A DNA stretch of 64,000 bases from Geosiphon pyriformis (lineage: Eukaryota > Glomeromycota > Glomeromycetes > Archaeosporales > Geosiphonaceae): contig JAAOMT010000439.1 in NCBI GenBank assembly GCA_016748015.1, positions 299,402-363,401 of the forward strand. Direction: 5' to 3'. The notes under the pieces were generated by a model. The model made no database searches and was not told the origin of the DNA. It worked only from the letters and a program-made list of their open reading frames with translations. Positions 11,483 through 23,733 of this stretch are shown piece by piece; position 1 is the first letter of the stretch, and each line of letters begins with the position of its first letter. Position numbers and translations under genes: made by a program.

Positions 11483-13276
11483 ATGAAAAAAACTGCTAAA
11501 GTTTCTGGTTCTGAGAGTGGTTTTAAGGCGGTTGCATCAAAGAAAAAGAGGAAGGGAGGTGCATTGGTAGAAGGTGTTGATAATGGAAGGGTTGCTGCTG
11601 AAGTTCCTGGTGTTTGTTCATGGGGTTCAGAGACTGGAGACACTACTGAGTCTGAAAGTGTTGATATGGAAGAGGAGTGTTTGGTGGAGGAAACCAGCTT
11701 TGATTATGGTGAAGGTGGAGCTCTGGCTGGTAGAGATTATGATCAAACACCCACAAGTTCGAAGGTTAAAACCAAAAAGGTGTTGGGCAAGCCATTGGAA
11801 AAGATTGACTTCTCAAAAGATGGTAGTGATGATGGTGTTCTCTCGGATGCTCCTCTTGAGCTCCCTCCTTCTATGAAAAATTTGGTCAATGTTCCAATCA
11901 GAAAGTCATTTGCATTGAATATTGGCTTGGATAAAGTGGCCGGCAAATCTTCTCAGGAAAAACTTGTGGTGGTGAGGAAATTATTTTCTGGAATCAATGG
12001 TTTTGGGGGGGCATCTACCTCCTCAAAATTCTCAATGATCATCAGGGCGATGTTCACTTCCGAATCGAGTCTAATGAAAGCTACTGATAAAGCTGCGAGT
12101 GCAAAGATCTTAGTAAATGCCGATCTCAAAAAATCATCTGGGTGATCAGATTGGGCTGTGGTCATAAAGGAAATTCCTGTTGGAACATTGGCTAAGGCTG
12201 TGCACGCTGCACTATCCGAGTTTGGAGTTATTAAGATGATCAAGATGCAGTTAATTGAGCTGTGGCAGAAGGCAGTGGTGGAATTCGAACGATCGGATCA
12301 GGCTGATTTGGTTGCAGCTGAGTGGTCCATTTTAATCGGGAAAGATGCTGTATGTGTGGCCAGGACTGATTCAGACAAGAAGACATGGGATGTAAGGAAC
12401 CAACATAGGACGCTGCTCTACACTTTGCTGATGGGGACCAACACTCATGATATCTGGAACTTTGTTAGATCTGTGGATGGGAAAACATGCGTCATTGATC
12501 GTCATTCTGTTACGTATGCTCGGGCCAGATGTGCTGTTGTTTGTTTTGACTCTGCTGAATCATTGGATGCTGCTGTGGGAACTATGCCAATACTCAGGAA
12601 CACCAATCTCCGCTGGTCTCGCTTCATTTCTGCTAAATGCGCCAAGTATGAGAAATTGGGTTACACATCATTGGGTTGTGCAGTTGGTGGGAAATTATCT
12701 TTTGGTAGTTCGCTGCATAGGGTTTTCTCAGATACAGATAAAAGCAGGCTGGCAACCATCTATGCCAAACGCTCGGCTCCAGTTGCCCGTCCAGTCTCTT
12801 TTGGTGATCTCTCTTGGGCAAAAGTTGCTCATGGGTCTTTTTTGCTCCCCCTTTTTGGTCAGAATGTTGTGGTGAACAATGGCTCCTCTTCAGAAATGAA
12901 GCCATCCCAACTGGTTATGATAGAAGTCAACGATAGGTTCACCGCTCTTGAACGCAGTCTCACCAGCCTTGCAGAGCAAGTTGGTAAGCTGGCTAAGAGG
13001 TTGGATGCACTCGAGTCAATGGTTCTCCAGCCTAGCCCTGAATGTTAGCCGTTGGTGACCCCTTTATCACAGGATCAAGGGGTGGATGTAGTGATGAGTG
13101 AGAGTTTGGGTGTGTCCACTAGTGATGGGAACGTTGCGGGAATGGTGTTTTTTGATATGTCTTTGGTGTCTAAGCTGGAAGACAGCATGAAGTGTCTAAT
13201 GGAAATGGTTCTGGGTCTTTTGGCCAAAGTGAATAGTTTAGGTGTGCTTTCGGTGTCTCTACCCCTCACTCAATGA
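11483..13276 (+). pseudogene. LINE B ORF1, two in-frame stops
   Basis: One frame of about 598 codons from ATG 11483 to TGA 13274-13276, interrupted by TGA 12143-12145 and TAG 13046-13048. ORF1 proteins coat the element RNA. The N-terminus is Ser/Lys/Glu-rich and probably disordered. The middle has RNA-binding-like blocks shared with E and F (IKEIP...; LW-KAVVEF; WS-LIGKDAV). The zinc knuckle near 12638-12680 reads CAKYEKLGYTSLGC, where the Cys and His of a CCHC have both become Tyr. At the first stop, TGA TCA GAT TGG stands where E has Arg codons (RSDRAVV), so two Arg codons of the CGN type changed by C to T. Confidence 0.85.
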
Positions 13277-16200
13277 GCAGTTTAGTCTGAAAAGTTGCTA
13301 CATGCAATGTCAGGAGCATGAACAATCCTGCTAAGCAAGAAGACATTATTAGGTGACATAAGGAAATGAACAATTTGGTCTCTATCATTACTGAAATGAA
13401 ATTAAAAAGTAAGGTTCGTCCGTAGATTGCAGACAAGTTTGATGGTGTCTGAGTGTTTTCTTCTGGTTTGGACTCTGGTCACTTGGGTGCAGGTGTTGCT
13501 GTTATCATGGACATTTCTTTGGCTCGTCATGTGTGCAAGGTTTCTGAGGTGCCTGGTCGGCTCCTTTCTATTAAATTACTTTTCAAGAGTAAACTTTCTG
13601 TGTCAATTTTGGGGCTTTATGCTGGTGCTTCTTCAGTGGTTTGGTTCTCTCAGGCTGATGAAATCAATTTTCTCATTGCGAAGACTGTCAACGAATCTTC
13701 TTTCATCATTCTCGGTGGCGATTTTAATGAAGACGGCTCTCATAAAAGTGCAAGTTTCAAAAGATGCTTTGATTTGGATCTGGTCAATTCTTTAGTTGGT
13801 AGCCCGGCTGCAAAAATGCCCACTTGGGGAAATTCTAGGGATGTTAAGAAAACAATTGATTACGTGTTTGTCTCCTCGAGTCTTGTCAATGCGATAGTGC
13901 ATCGTGAAGTTTTGAATGTCAGTGAGCATTTTGACACAGACCATCAAGCTGTTTTAGTGGATTTGGGATTGGGTGGGCTCTTGGATACGCATTTGAATTC
14001 TCTTCGCAAGCAAGTGAATAAGGATCATTGGAAGTTTGACGTCAAAAGTGCCAATGAAGCTAAGTGGTTGGAGTTCAGGGATGCCTCAGCTGCTAATGTT
14101 TCTATGTTCTCAGATGCTTTCGGTATGGCAGTAGGATTTTCAGATGTGAACACTATGTGGGACATTGTTCACAAGATTATGGTTCTTTCAGCGGGTGGTA
14201 CATTTAGGAAAAAATGGTTCAAAGGTTTTGATGGCGTGTTTACCAAGACTTCTTCTAGGTTTCACAAGCTGGAGCTGCTGGTTTCTAAGTTGGTCAAGGC
14301 TTTGTGTTTGGCTTCTAGTGATGGTTTTGCTTCTTTGTTGGAGGTGTGGCACAGTCTCGACTCCCCTGGTGTGTCGGTAGTTAAGTCTCTGTTTCTTTCA
14401 GGTTCTAATTTTGATCTTATTCGTTTTGTGCTGGCCAAAGCAAGAAAATCATACTGCTCCTTCAAATTAGTGGAATCCAAGCACGCTGAGGAATCCTCGA
14501 TCAAGCAGGCTATTGGTAAGAGGATGGAGAGTTTTGAGCTGAACAAGGGTCACACCATTAGGAGTGTTTTGGAGCGTTTTTTTTACAAGGTAATCCTGGA
14601 TCATTTGGTCATAGAAGATGAGTTGATTTTAGAGCCTGATTTGGTTAAGTCTAAGGTGGACGAAATCATGGAGGGATGGACCAGAAAACGTGAACTGGTG
14701 TCTGACTTATCTGAGGATTGGGCTCGTCAATATCAGCCTCTGAATTACATGTTCAATGGTGCTTTCTCTGATGTCATGTGTTCGATTAGTTTTGATGAGT
14801 TGTCAGCTGTTGTTAAGGATCTTCCTGATGGAAAAGCGACTGGTCTTTCTGGTATCTCCAATGAATTATGGAAACATTGTGACAAATCTGTTTTGGATAT
14901 GCTTTTGGTGCTATTGAATTTCTGTTTGGTTGGCGAGTCGGTTCTTGGGCCTTGGAGAAAAGCTTGGGTTTCAATGATTCCTAAACCATATGAATAGAAG
15001 GGAGTTCTCATGAACACCCATCCTATAGCTTTAATTGAAACGGCCTGCAAGATTCTCTCCAAGATTCTTTCAGATAGGATCTCTCTGGCTTGCAGCACTT
15101 TTGATGTTCTTCATGGGAACAATTTTTCGGTTTTGAAGGGTACGACGACACAATCTTCCATTTTTGCTATCGGTTCTGTGGTTGAGGATGCCTTGGAGAA
15201 GAACTGTGAACTTTGGCTGGTTTTACAGGACATGCGCAAGGCTTATGACTCAGTTGGTTGGGAACATCTTAAGAAGAGTCTAGTCAGGATCAAAATGTGT
15301 GACAGGTTTATTAGATTTTTTGGCAGTATTCACAATGGTTGCGTCAACAGAGTGATGACTGACTTTGGCTTGACTAATGGGTATTGTGTTCACAATGGGC
15401 TGGATTAGGGAGAAGTTTTCTCGCCTCTTCTCTGGCATATTTTTTATGATTCACTTTTGTGCGAGGTCAAGAGACAGGATAGTATGTATGACTACAGATT
15501 GAATTCTCATTTCATATTAAGAACTGGCCGGATGGATCCTCAAGCTGGGCTGTCTTTGTTTCTTGCTGCCGGCACTTTTGTCGATGATACTATTTGGGTT
15601 GGTAGCAGTTAGGCTGCTACACAATACATCCTTGATGTTGCTAGTGAGTTTTTTAGGTTTAACAATATTTCTGTAAACAATGACAAAACAGTGGCCATCC
15701 CCATCAATTGCCAGGTGTTGGATCCTCATTTAACTATCAGTGGTGTGCCTATTTCCATTGCCAAGAGAAGGGAATCTCATCACTATTTAGGTATTTTTTT
15801 GTCTTCTGAGGGTCTTTCGAAGCCTAGCTTGGCTAAAGCCCAGGCTGATGTACGGTTTTTTGTGAATCTTGTTTTGAAAAAAGTGATTTCGGACAAGCAG
15901 TATGCATATTTGGTGTCTGCAGTTCTTTTACCTATCATCAGCTACAGGACTCAGTTCAGTTTCATTTCTGTTGGTGTTTGTAGTAAATGGGATGCTTTGG
16001 TATGCAAGGTCTTAAAGTCTAAGTCTGGATTGCCATGTGATTTCCCCAGTGATGCACTTCATCACCCTTCTTTGTACAATTTAAAAACTTTCAAACAGAT
16101 CCAGGCTAAGAGTAAATCGGCCTCTGTTATTGCTTTTGCAAATTCTACTGGTGTCTTGGATCGCTTGTTTTCTCATAGGTCTCATGACCTCCAGGTTCTC

Positions 16201-17961
16201 AGCTGGCGTTCTCGTCATCCCTTGCTGTTTCCAGTTCGTGTTGGTATCAGTCCCTCGGATAATTTTTTGGTGGGTGTGGTTCACATTTTTTCTGGGTGCA
16301 ATTTGTCTTTGGAAGGCTCTCTAGCTTGTGCTTTTTGTCATCGGTGCAGTACTTCTATGTCTTTGGTTCTTGGTGAATCCTGTTTTTTCAAGTGCATCTC
16401 TTCACTCAGGCATTATGTAATTGCTTTTGTGGAATAGCTTCATGACCATAATGGTGATGTTTTCAGTTAGGGGACCTTTAAGCGTTGGAAGAGGCTGGAC
16501 CCTCGTGGCCCAGTCCCTTTTTGGTTTGATTTTTCTGTTCGCTTTCTTAGTGGTGTTGTGCCTCTCTTCTCAAGTTTTTCTTTGGTAGATGATCATGCTG
16601 TGTCTGATATTCATTTTTCTCATGATTTTGGTGTGATTTGTGACACTTTGCCGACCATTGATGCTGCCCGCCTTTTTGTGTATACGGATGGATCTCTTTC
16701 TGGTCTGGGCACTGTTGACATGAGAGCAGGTGCTGCTGTTTTTTTTGAGGACATTAACTTGGGTTTGGGTGTTGGGGTGTTTGGTTTGGTTTCTTCTACT
16801 CTGACAGAACTGCAAGCCATAGCTTTGGCCCTTGAGTGTGTTCCTTTTTCTCGTTCAATTAACTTGTTCTCAGATAGCCAGGCTGCTTTGAATGCATGTA
16901 GGTCGGAGTCTTTGCTGGTTTGTCTGGATTTCAGGAACCACTGTTGGATTGAGCGTTATTACATTGCCACTGTCATTCTTCAAAAAAATTTGGATGTGAA
17001 TTGGGTTAAGATGAGAGGTCATTCAGGTGTCTCAGGCAACGAACATGCTGATGTGCTTGCCAAAGGTGCTGCTCTCTCTGCTTGGCGCCTACTTCATTTA
17101 GTCAGTGAACGTTTTCTATGTGTTGGTGGTATGGCAGTTTTTGGTAATTCTAGACACTTTGTTCGTGATGTTTTCCAGTCAGTTCATTGAGCTCGTTGGG
17201 AGGTTGAAGTAGGTTCTCGTGTTGTGGATGATAGTTTGCATGCTGATATCAACTGGTCTAAGTTTTCTATGGTGTGGCACCCCGATTCTCACTTGGCATC
17301 CAGTTTTACCAGCATGCGCATGGCAGGCTGTTGTACTTACTTTATGAAGGCTCTCCATCATCAGCTTCCTGTTGCTGTGCACAAGCATTTATATAATAGG
17401 AAATACCCCAGTGTGGTTTGTCTGTTTTGTGATGACGTTGAGATCTCAGATCATGTCTTTTCGTGTCCTCAGGATGCCGTTGGCTGTGCTCATTTGTTGG
17501 GCACACATGCTTCAGCTTGGGAGGCTCTTTCTGGTCTTTCTTGCTCTTCTTCATGTGTCTTACAGGCCTTGGCTTCTTGTGTTTCTGAGGTTGGATTTGG
17601 TATTGCTCTGTTTAAGAGCTTTGTTTTCGATGAATGGTTTCATGAGTCTGTCTTGGTCTTTAAAAATTCTAAGAAGGGTGCTAAGAGGATTGTGAGCTTT
17701 GTGCATGAGTTTTGTCTAGCATTTCGGGATGATGTTTGGTTGGTCCAGACCAAACACTGAGTGTTTATGGAAAAGCATGGTTTAATTCCACATGATGGCT
17801 CCGCTCCTGTTTCAGTTTCTGGTTTGCCTATGGTGTTTTCGGCTGGTGTGGTCAGATTGCTGGGGGTGGCTGAGGCTTTTGGTGTTGGTTTCGGGTTTCA
17901 TAAGTTTTGTCCATTTTTTTCAGGTGTTGGAGATTCAGTTTCTGTGCATATAGGTGTATAG
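13273..17961 (+). pseudogene. LINE B ORF2: EN-RT-RNase H polyprotein with 11 stops
   Basis: A single frame of about 1562 codons starting at ATG 13273, which overlaps the ORF1 stop (ATGA). Domains in order: APE-type endonuclease (ILGGDFNEDG about 13710, FDTDHQAV about 13930), reverse transcriptase (DMRKAYDSVGW about 15230, catalytic FVDD about 15580), RNase H (YTDGS about 16680, TELQAIAL, SDSQAAL, NEHADVLAK about 17040), and a C2HC finger CLFCDDVEISDHVFSC (about 17420). Stops lie at 13288, 13354, 13423, 13450, 14995, 15406, 15610, 16435, 16468, 17188 and 17758. Most stand where siblings have Trp or Gln. I see no frameshift in 4.7 kb. The enzyme would nick the target and copy its own RNA in the nucleus, but this copy cannot make it. 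Confidence 0.9.
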
Positions 17962-18092
17962 TATAATCCTGACTGGCCCAAGTGGCTGGTCACGTGTAGA
18001 AAGCGCATGATTTGCACCTAGTTTAGATCATTTGTATGATGTATAGCACTAGGTCACATTTGGATCTCACTCGTTAAATATAAAAAAAAAAA
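17959..18092 (+). promoter_or_regulatory. conserved LINE 3' tail (copy B)
   Basis: The tail begins at the ORF2 stop (GTATAG) and contains AAGTGGCTGGTCACGTGTAG, then CTCGTTAAAT and an A-run. The same block ends copies A, C, D, E, F and G. In LINEs with a conserved 3' end this region is what the reverse transcriptase recognises; that role here is inference. Confidence 0.7.
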
Positions 18093-18101
18093 ATATAGAA
18101 T
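18093..18101 (+). repeat. target-site duplication of B, right
   Basis: ATATAGAAT, second copy of the duplication at 11323-11331. Confidence 0.75.
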
Positions 18102-18184
18102 TAAACTAAATGATTTAACTAAATACAATTTATGTTTTTATTACATGTAATTAGCTATTCAAACCAATTTAAACAATATTAAAC

Positions 18185-21100
18185 ATTTATATATATAACC
18201 AAACTATTACTAATTCCAAAATAAAATACACAGAATATACACTTATCAAAACTTATTATTATTAGCTTAATAATATTAAGTATATAAATTATTCTATCTG
18301 ATAAATCTAAACAAAATATATTAATTGCATTTAATATTACACTATTATTACTTATTAATCCAGTTTTTTTTATCTTTGACTTAAGCTTAATCCTAATTAA
18401 TTATATTTTGCAGTAATAGTGTTTGATTAATTAATAAAAAAAAGTCACTAATATAAAAATTACACTTTTTTTATTACTATACATTATCAAAATATTCTTG
18501 AAAACAAAATATTTGCAAAATACTGCATATAACTCAATATTTAAAAAACAAAAAAAAAGAAACTATAATACAAAAAAAAACATAAATGTTTTCTTATTAG
18601 TCAAAAATTTTTAAAACTTAATATGACTTATAATCAAATTTTTTTGTTAATTTGTATCTTTTAAACATATAAATAAATAATCAAAAAAATTTACTTAAAA
18701 AATAAACAAAAAACATTTGAATACAACTTGTTATATAGTTTTTTTTAAACAGCAATTAAGAGTTTTCTATAAACAACTTTCATCATATAAGTTTTAAAAC
18801 CAACTATAGTTTGACTAGTAAAACCAACCAGTATATAAAAATCAGAATGCCAAACTAAAGTTATTTAAACTCAATCAATATTACAAATAAGATAACTGAC
18901 AACAATTTTTGTATTAGAGCTTATTTTTCAACATATATAAACAATTTTCTTGTAAATATTCTGAACAAAATAATGAACAATACCAAATACTACCACCCTA
19001 TTAATCATTAAATATCTTTCTAAAATTCTAATAAAAAAAACAGAGAACTAACAGCTATTTTGGCCAGTTTATTAGTTTAATTATTATTAAAAATATTTAA
19101 ATAGCTTTTAATCTTTAATTAAATTACTAAAATATCTTTGTTTTTTATTAAATTAACAATATAATATCTTTTTATCTAGCACCAATTGCAAAAATTTAGG
19201 TTAAATAAACTAAGTTTCAAAGTATATACATTAATAGCTATTTGGTTATCTAAATATAAAACCATAATACTAAAAAAAAACATGTATTTTAAAGCTAAAA
19301 CAACAGTTTACAGCTTAGTTATTATAAAAAATATTATTCCAAAAATTCCAAAATTAATGCTTACATCTATATTTAAAAAATATATAGCTGTTTTTTCAAT
19401 TATCTTTAATAAACCAAAATTATTTAGTGAGTTATTAATGTAAATATCAAAATTATCAACCCAAATCTCGTGTAAAAGATCTTTTACTAATTCAAAACCA
19501 CTTAATTCCAAAATATTATAAAACAAAAAATCAGAGATAACAGCTTTATACTTAGTATTAAATACTTTACTTCTTAAAAAATTAGAAGCCATAAAAAACT
19601 ATGATAAAACAAAACTCTTTAAATTTAGTTTTTTCTAACAATAAAAAGTTTTTTAAAACATTAACATTCCATATTTATCCAGAAGTTAATTACCAAAAAC
19701 AATACTAAAGCACTTTAAAAATTATATTACTTTAAAATAAACTGTTTTTTCCAAAATATTAAACATTAAGAATCTATTTAGATTGCAAAAAACATTTAGC
19801 AAGTTATTTGCCAATGAAAACTTATTAACCAAAAACACTCTTATTATTTTAGCAAAAAAATTGTTCATAAAACTGATCTTTAATCTGACAAAATACTATA
19901 AAAAATTGGCTAGAGCTTAGTCCAAAGTTTGCAAATTCAAAAAATAATAATTCAAAAAATAACTGAGAATATTTTCAAAATTTGTGAACATAATTATTAA
20001 AGCTATCTTATCTTTAATTTGCAATTATTCAAAAAATTTCAAGTTATAAAACAATAAATAGTACAATATCTTATTTAGAAAGCTTCTAAACAGCTTTGTT
20101 TTTAGCTTTAATTACTTTCTAATTATGATGTTTTACTTATAGCAAACATTAAGCAAAACAAAACCAAATTGTACATAATAATTAATTATAAAATATAAGA
20201 CTGTTAAAACCAAAAATAACAAAACTGTTTATTTAAAATTGTTTTTTTTAAAATCATATTTGCAAAAAACCCAATATTAGAATAAACTTTGGCCAAATTG
20301 GACTTAAATAAATCTTTAATAAAAAAAATATTCAAGTATTAATATAATTTATTCTTCTTTATAATTAATATAAAATTTCTATTAATTTTTAACAAAATAT
20401 TTTTTATCCTTTAATTAATAAAAATAGCCACTGTCTTATTATTATTTATTAAAATATTATTAATTTTAAAAAACTTATTGGTAATATCCAAAATATATTA
20501 AGTAAAAATTAGGCTGTTTTCTATTTAAATAGTATTATTAACAAAAGTTTCAATTATAAAAAATGGCATTTTTATTTTATTATTCTCTATTTTGTTAATT
20601 TTGGCTATAAATTTAATATCTACTTAATAATTATATACAAAAAAAAATTATAGAAGATCTTTCAAAAAAAAAGTAAAAAAATTTTACTTTAATTCAATTT
20701 ATTATGTATATAATAGTTATTTAAATACTCAAAATTTGTTATTATTCTGTTAACTTTGTTTTAATATATGCTGCCAAAAAACTAATAAACTGTTTACATA
20801 TTTTAATGTGTTTCAAGTTAGCTCTTAAATAATATTAATCAACTAAGTTGTATACTTTATATATGTCTTATAAGACTAATTACAACTTCTTATTTTTTTC
20901 TAAAACATATTTAACAATTAAGTTTACTGCAAACACAAAAAATTAAGTCGATGTATTTTTTAACACTAAAAAATTGTTTTTATAAAAGACACTAAATTTG
21001 TTGTATACAAAAAAGATTCAGTTTAAAAGAATTTTTAACAAAATTTTTCTGGTTGTTTTTATTAATGCTATTAGTCTAGTATTAGTCAACATATCTTCTT

Positions 21101-23730
21101 ATTTATAAGATTTTGGAATCATAAACACTTAAGCTTTTTTTTACAAAACAGAAATTATATTAACATTTAAGCAAAAATTTAGTATAGTTAAAAAACAGTT
21201 TATGATTTTTGTATTAAAATACTTCCATAGCTTATTAAAAATATCTAAAAAGTTAGCAGTCTTGTTATCAGACAAAATTCTAATAGTTTGAATTAACTTT
21301 TTTATATTAATATACTTTATAATTCTAGAAAATGCTTTATTTTTTATATAATCTAATAGTATATATTATTAAAACCAAAGATTTAGTATTACTTTAAACA
21401 CCAGTTTTTTTCAAGTTCAATTTTTTATAATCAAATTTATCTTGTATCTTACCATATTAGGTTCTAAAATTAGTTTTTTACCAATTATTAAATAGTTTAA
21501 GACTATTTTTTAAAAAAGTTTTTCCAGAATACTCCTAATTATTTGATTTTTGTTTGTACAAAAAATCTTTATTCTTCTATTAATCACATTCTTAATTGTA
21601 ACTGTTTTCATAACTTTAGATTTTTGATACTTAGAAACATAATTTTTTTCTTAATTTTAGACAAATAAAAAAAAATTTCTTATTTTTTATCTTATTTCTA
21701 ATAAAAAAACACTTTAAAATTTATTTGCATTCAAATTTGTCCAAATTTACATAAAATAATTAAAATTAACAACTGTTTTTAAGAAAAAAGTCTTGATAAT
21801 TTTAGAAACCAAAACTTCTAATTTGCAAAATTTAGAAGACTGTTTTTTAAAATTACCAAAATTTTTAAATTAATCTTTAAGAAAATTTTTTTTTGCTAAT
21901 TCTATTATTATTTTTTTTAGAAAATCTTATATTGTTTTTAAATTGTTTTGTTTTTTTGTATTTTAAAACTTATTTAACACCAAAAATATTTTTATAGATA
22001 AATATTTGAATTATTCATATTTTTAAAGCCAAACTTCTATTGATTTTTATTAATGTATTTTCAGATAATATTTAAATATTTGTCTAAAAAACTGTTTAAT
22101 CCAATAAAAACTGTAATATCTAAATGGTGAATATTAAAATATTTAAATATATTACTAATTTTTTATTCAATCACAGCTGTTAAAAGATGTTTGCTAACAA
22201 AAATATAATTAATAGTCTTATTTATACTATTACTAATAGAATTTAGTCTATAATTAACATAAAAAAATTACTTTTATAATTTTTATTTTAAATAGCATAT
22301 TATTTGTTAATTAATTAAATTATCAAAAATCACTTTTTAATTAATAATTTAATTTATATAATACACAAATGTAATAATCAGATTATATAATACTCCAAAT
22401 TCTATAATATTCAAAAACTTGTCAAAATTTGTAGAATTTTGTAAATTAATTTAATAGTTTACCAAAATAATTTATAATTTATAAAAACAATTTTTAGTTT
22501 ACTAAAATATATTTTTAGTTTATTAAAGACTAATATTATAATAAATTGTATAAAAAAAAACTTTTCTTTTCGAAAAAATATATTTTATTTTAAAATAACA
22601 ATCTTAGCCAAAAATAATAATTTTATCTTAGAATTATCTTCTTTGGAACAAGTTTTTTAATATAAATTAATAAAACATTAAATACTTTAAAAACATAATT
22701 TAATTAATTATAAATTAAAATTTCTCAAATCCCAATTAATATTTTGAAATTAATTAGCTACCAATTTCAGTAATTTGTTAATAACTTTAAGTCTAAACAG
22801 AAAATAATTTCTTTAACAAAATTTTTTTTTTATATTTTTTTTATATTTTATTGTAATTATTAAGGTAGTTTACAGACAAAATTTCTGTAAAAAAATTGAT
22901 ATTTACAACAAAGTAACTATACATTTTTAGTAAACTTTTAAATAAATATTTTCTGAAAAAAAATTAATTTTTACCATAAAATAATTATATAAATAACTAA
23001 CACAGAATTAATATTTTATTTATAAATTTTGCAGTTTAAATTATAAAAGATAATTTAAAGATAAATTCAGTTATTAAAGATTTAATTATTTTTAATAATT
23101 AAAAATTAACAGCAAAACAACATTAATAATATTTAAAACAAAAAACCCAAAAATTTTCAGTAACAATACTTTTTAAATTATTTTATACTAAAAGCTTAAC
23201 AGCAAAATTATTTGAAAAAAAATTGTACAAATCCAAATAAAAACATTTTTTGAAATTCATATTTTATTTCACATTGTTTTTATTGAAATTATTTTTTAAT
23301 ATCATATAAAAACTTGAATTAATTGTATTAACAATAAAAAAGTTTACTTTACAAACTTAGCTAAATTGCATACTAGCTAAAATTTTAGCATACAAATCCA
23401 ATATTGTTACCAAAAACTTATTGTTAAACAATAAATAAATTAAGAAAAAATAACCAAAAATTTTAGAGATTTTATATATATACTAAACAAAAATATTATT
23501 GATTATTATTATTTTTGTATTCAGATAACCAGAGTCTAAACCAAAAACAAAAACTTTTAAATTTAAAAATTTGTTTTTAATTTATAGTTTAGTTTGTCAT
23601 TTTAATTTTGTTTTAGAAATTATAGAAATCAAATTGCTAAAATTTTTGTACTACTTAATAACATCTTTTTGTTTAGCTAAATTGTTCATATTTTTAATAT
23701 TACAGATAGCAAACTTTTAAACCAAATTAT
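18185..23730 (-). pseudogene. LINE C ORF2 remnant
   Basis: An ORF2 remnant with no long frame except 19592-19308, which reads into the RNase H region (NILELSGFELVKDLLHEIW parallels DILESGEFSAVIDGLHNIW in E). Landmarks on the minus strand match E at the expected spacing from about 22260 down to 18185. Between the endonuclease start and about 22260 the spacing is about 0.9 kb too long because of an insertion. The conserved Trp and Asp codons are largely lost. Confidence 0.75.
22260..23165. mobile_element. unidentified insertion inside LINE C endonuclease
   Basis: C matches E continuously on both sides of this block, but E has only a few bases where C has about 0.9 kb. The sequence is AT-saturated, has no open frame, and contains an imperfect 40-nt duplication (22883-22922 and 22950-22991). 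I could not recognise terminal repeats or a family. Boundaries are accurate to about 20-30 nt. Confidence 0.5.
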
Positions 23731-23733
23731 TTA

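Larger units (their letters stand above)
11332..18092 (+). mobile_element. LINE copy B, full length, nested in C
   Basis: A 6.8-kb non-LTR retrotransposon. It starts with an A-run then CTTTTTTCTCTCC, carries ORF1 (11483-13276) and ORF2 (13273-17961), and ends with the shared tail and an A-run (18082-18093). It is flanked by the 9-bp duplication ATATAGAAT and interrupts the 3' tail of the minus-strand copy C. It is inactive because of stop codons but has few or no indels. The domain order endonuclease, reverse transcriptase, RNase H, zinc finger is typical of the I/LINE-like group with a C-terminal RNase H. Confidence 0.9.

Noticed and set aside
11743-12243. Minus-strand frames over LINE B ORF1
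   Set aside because: Antisense shadows of a clear plus-strand ORF1.
14995-14997. LINE B stops treated as introns or programmed readthrough
   Set aside because: No splice signals surround them, and sibling copies have a sense codon (Trp) at the same place.
19186-19443. Plus-strand 85-codon frame
   Set aside because: Antisense to the RNase H remnant of LINE C. Only the minus frame matches the family.
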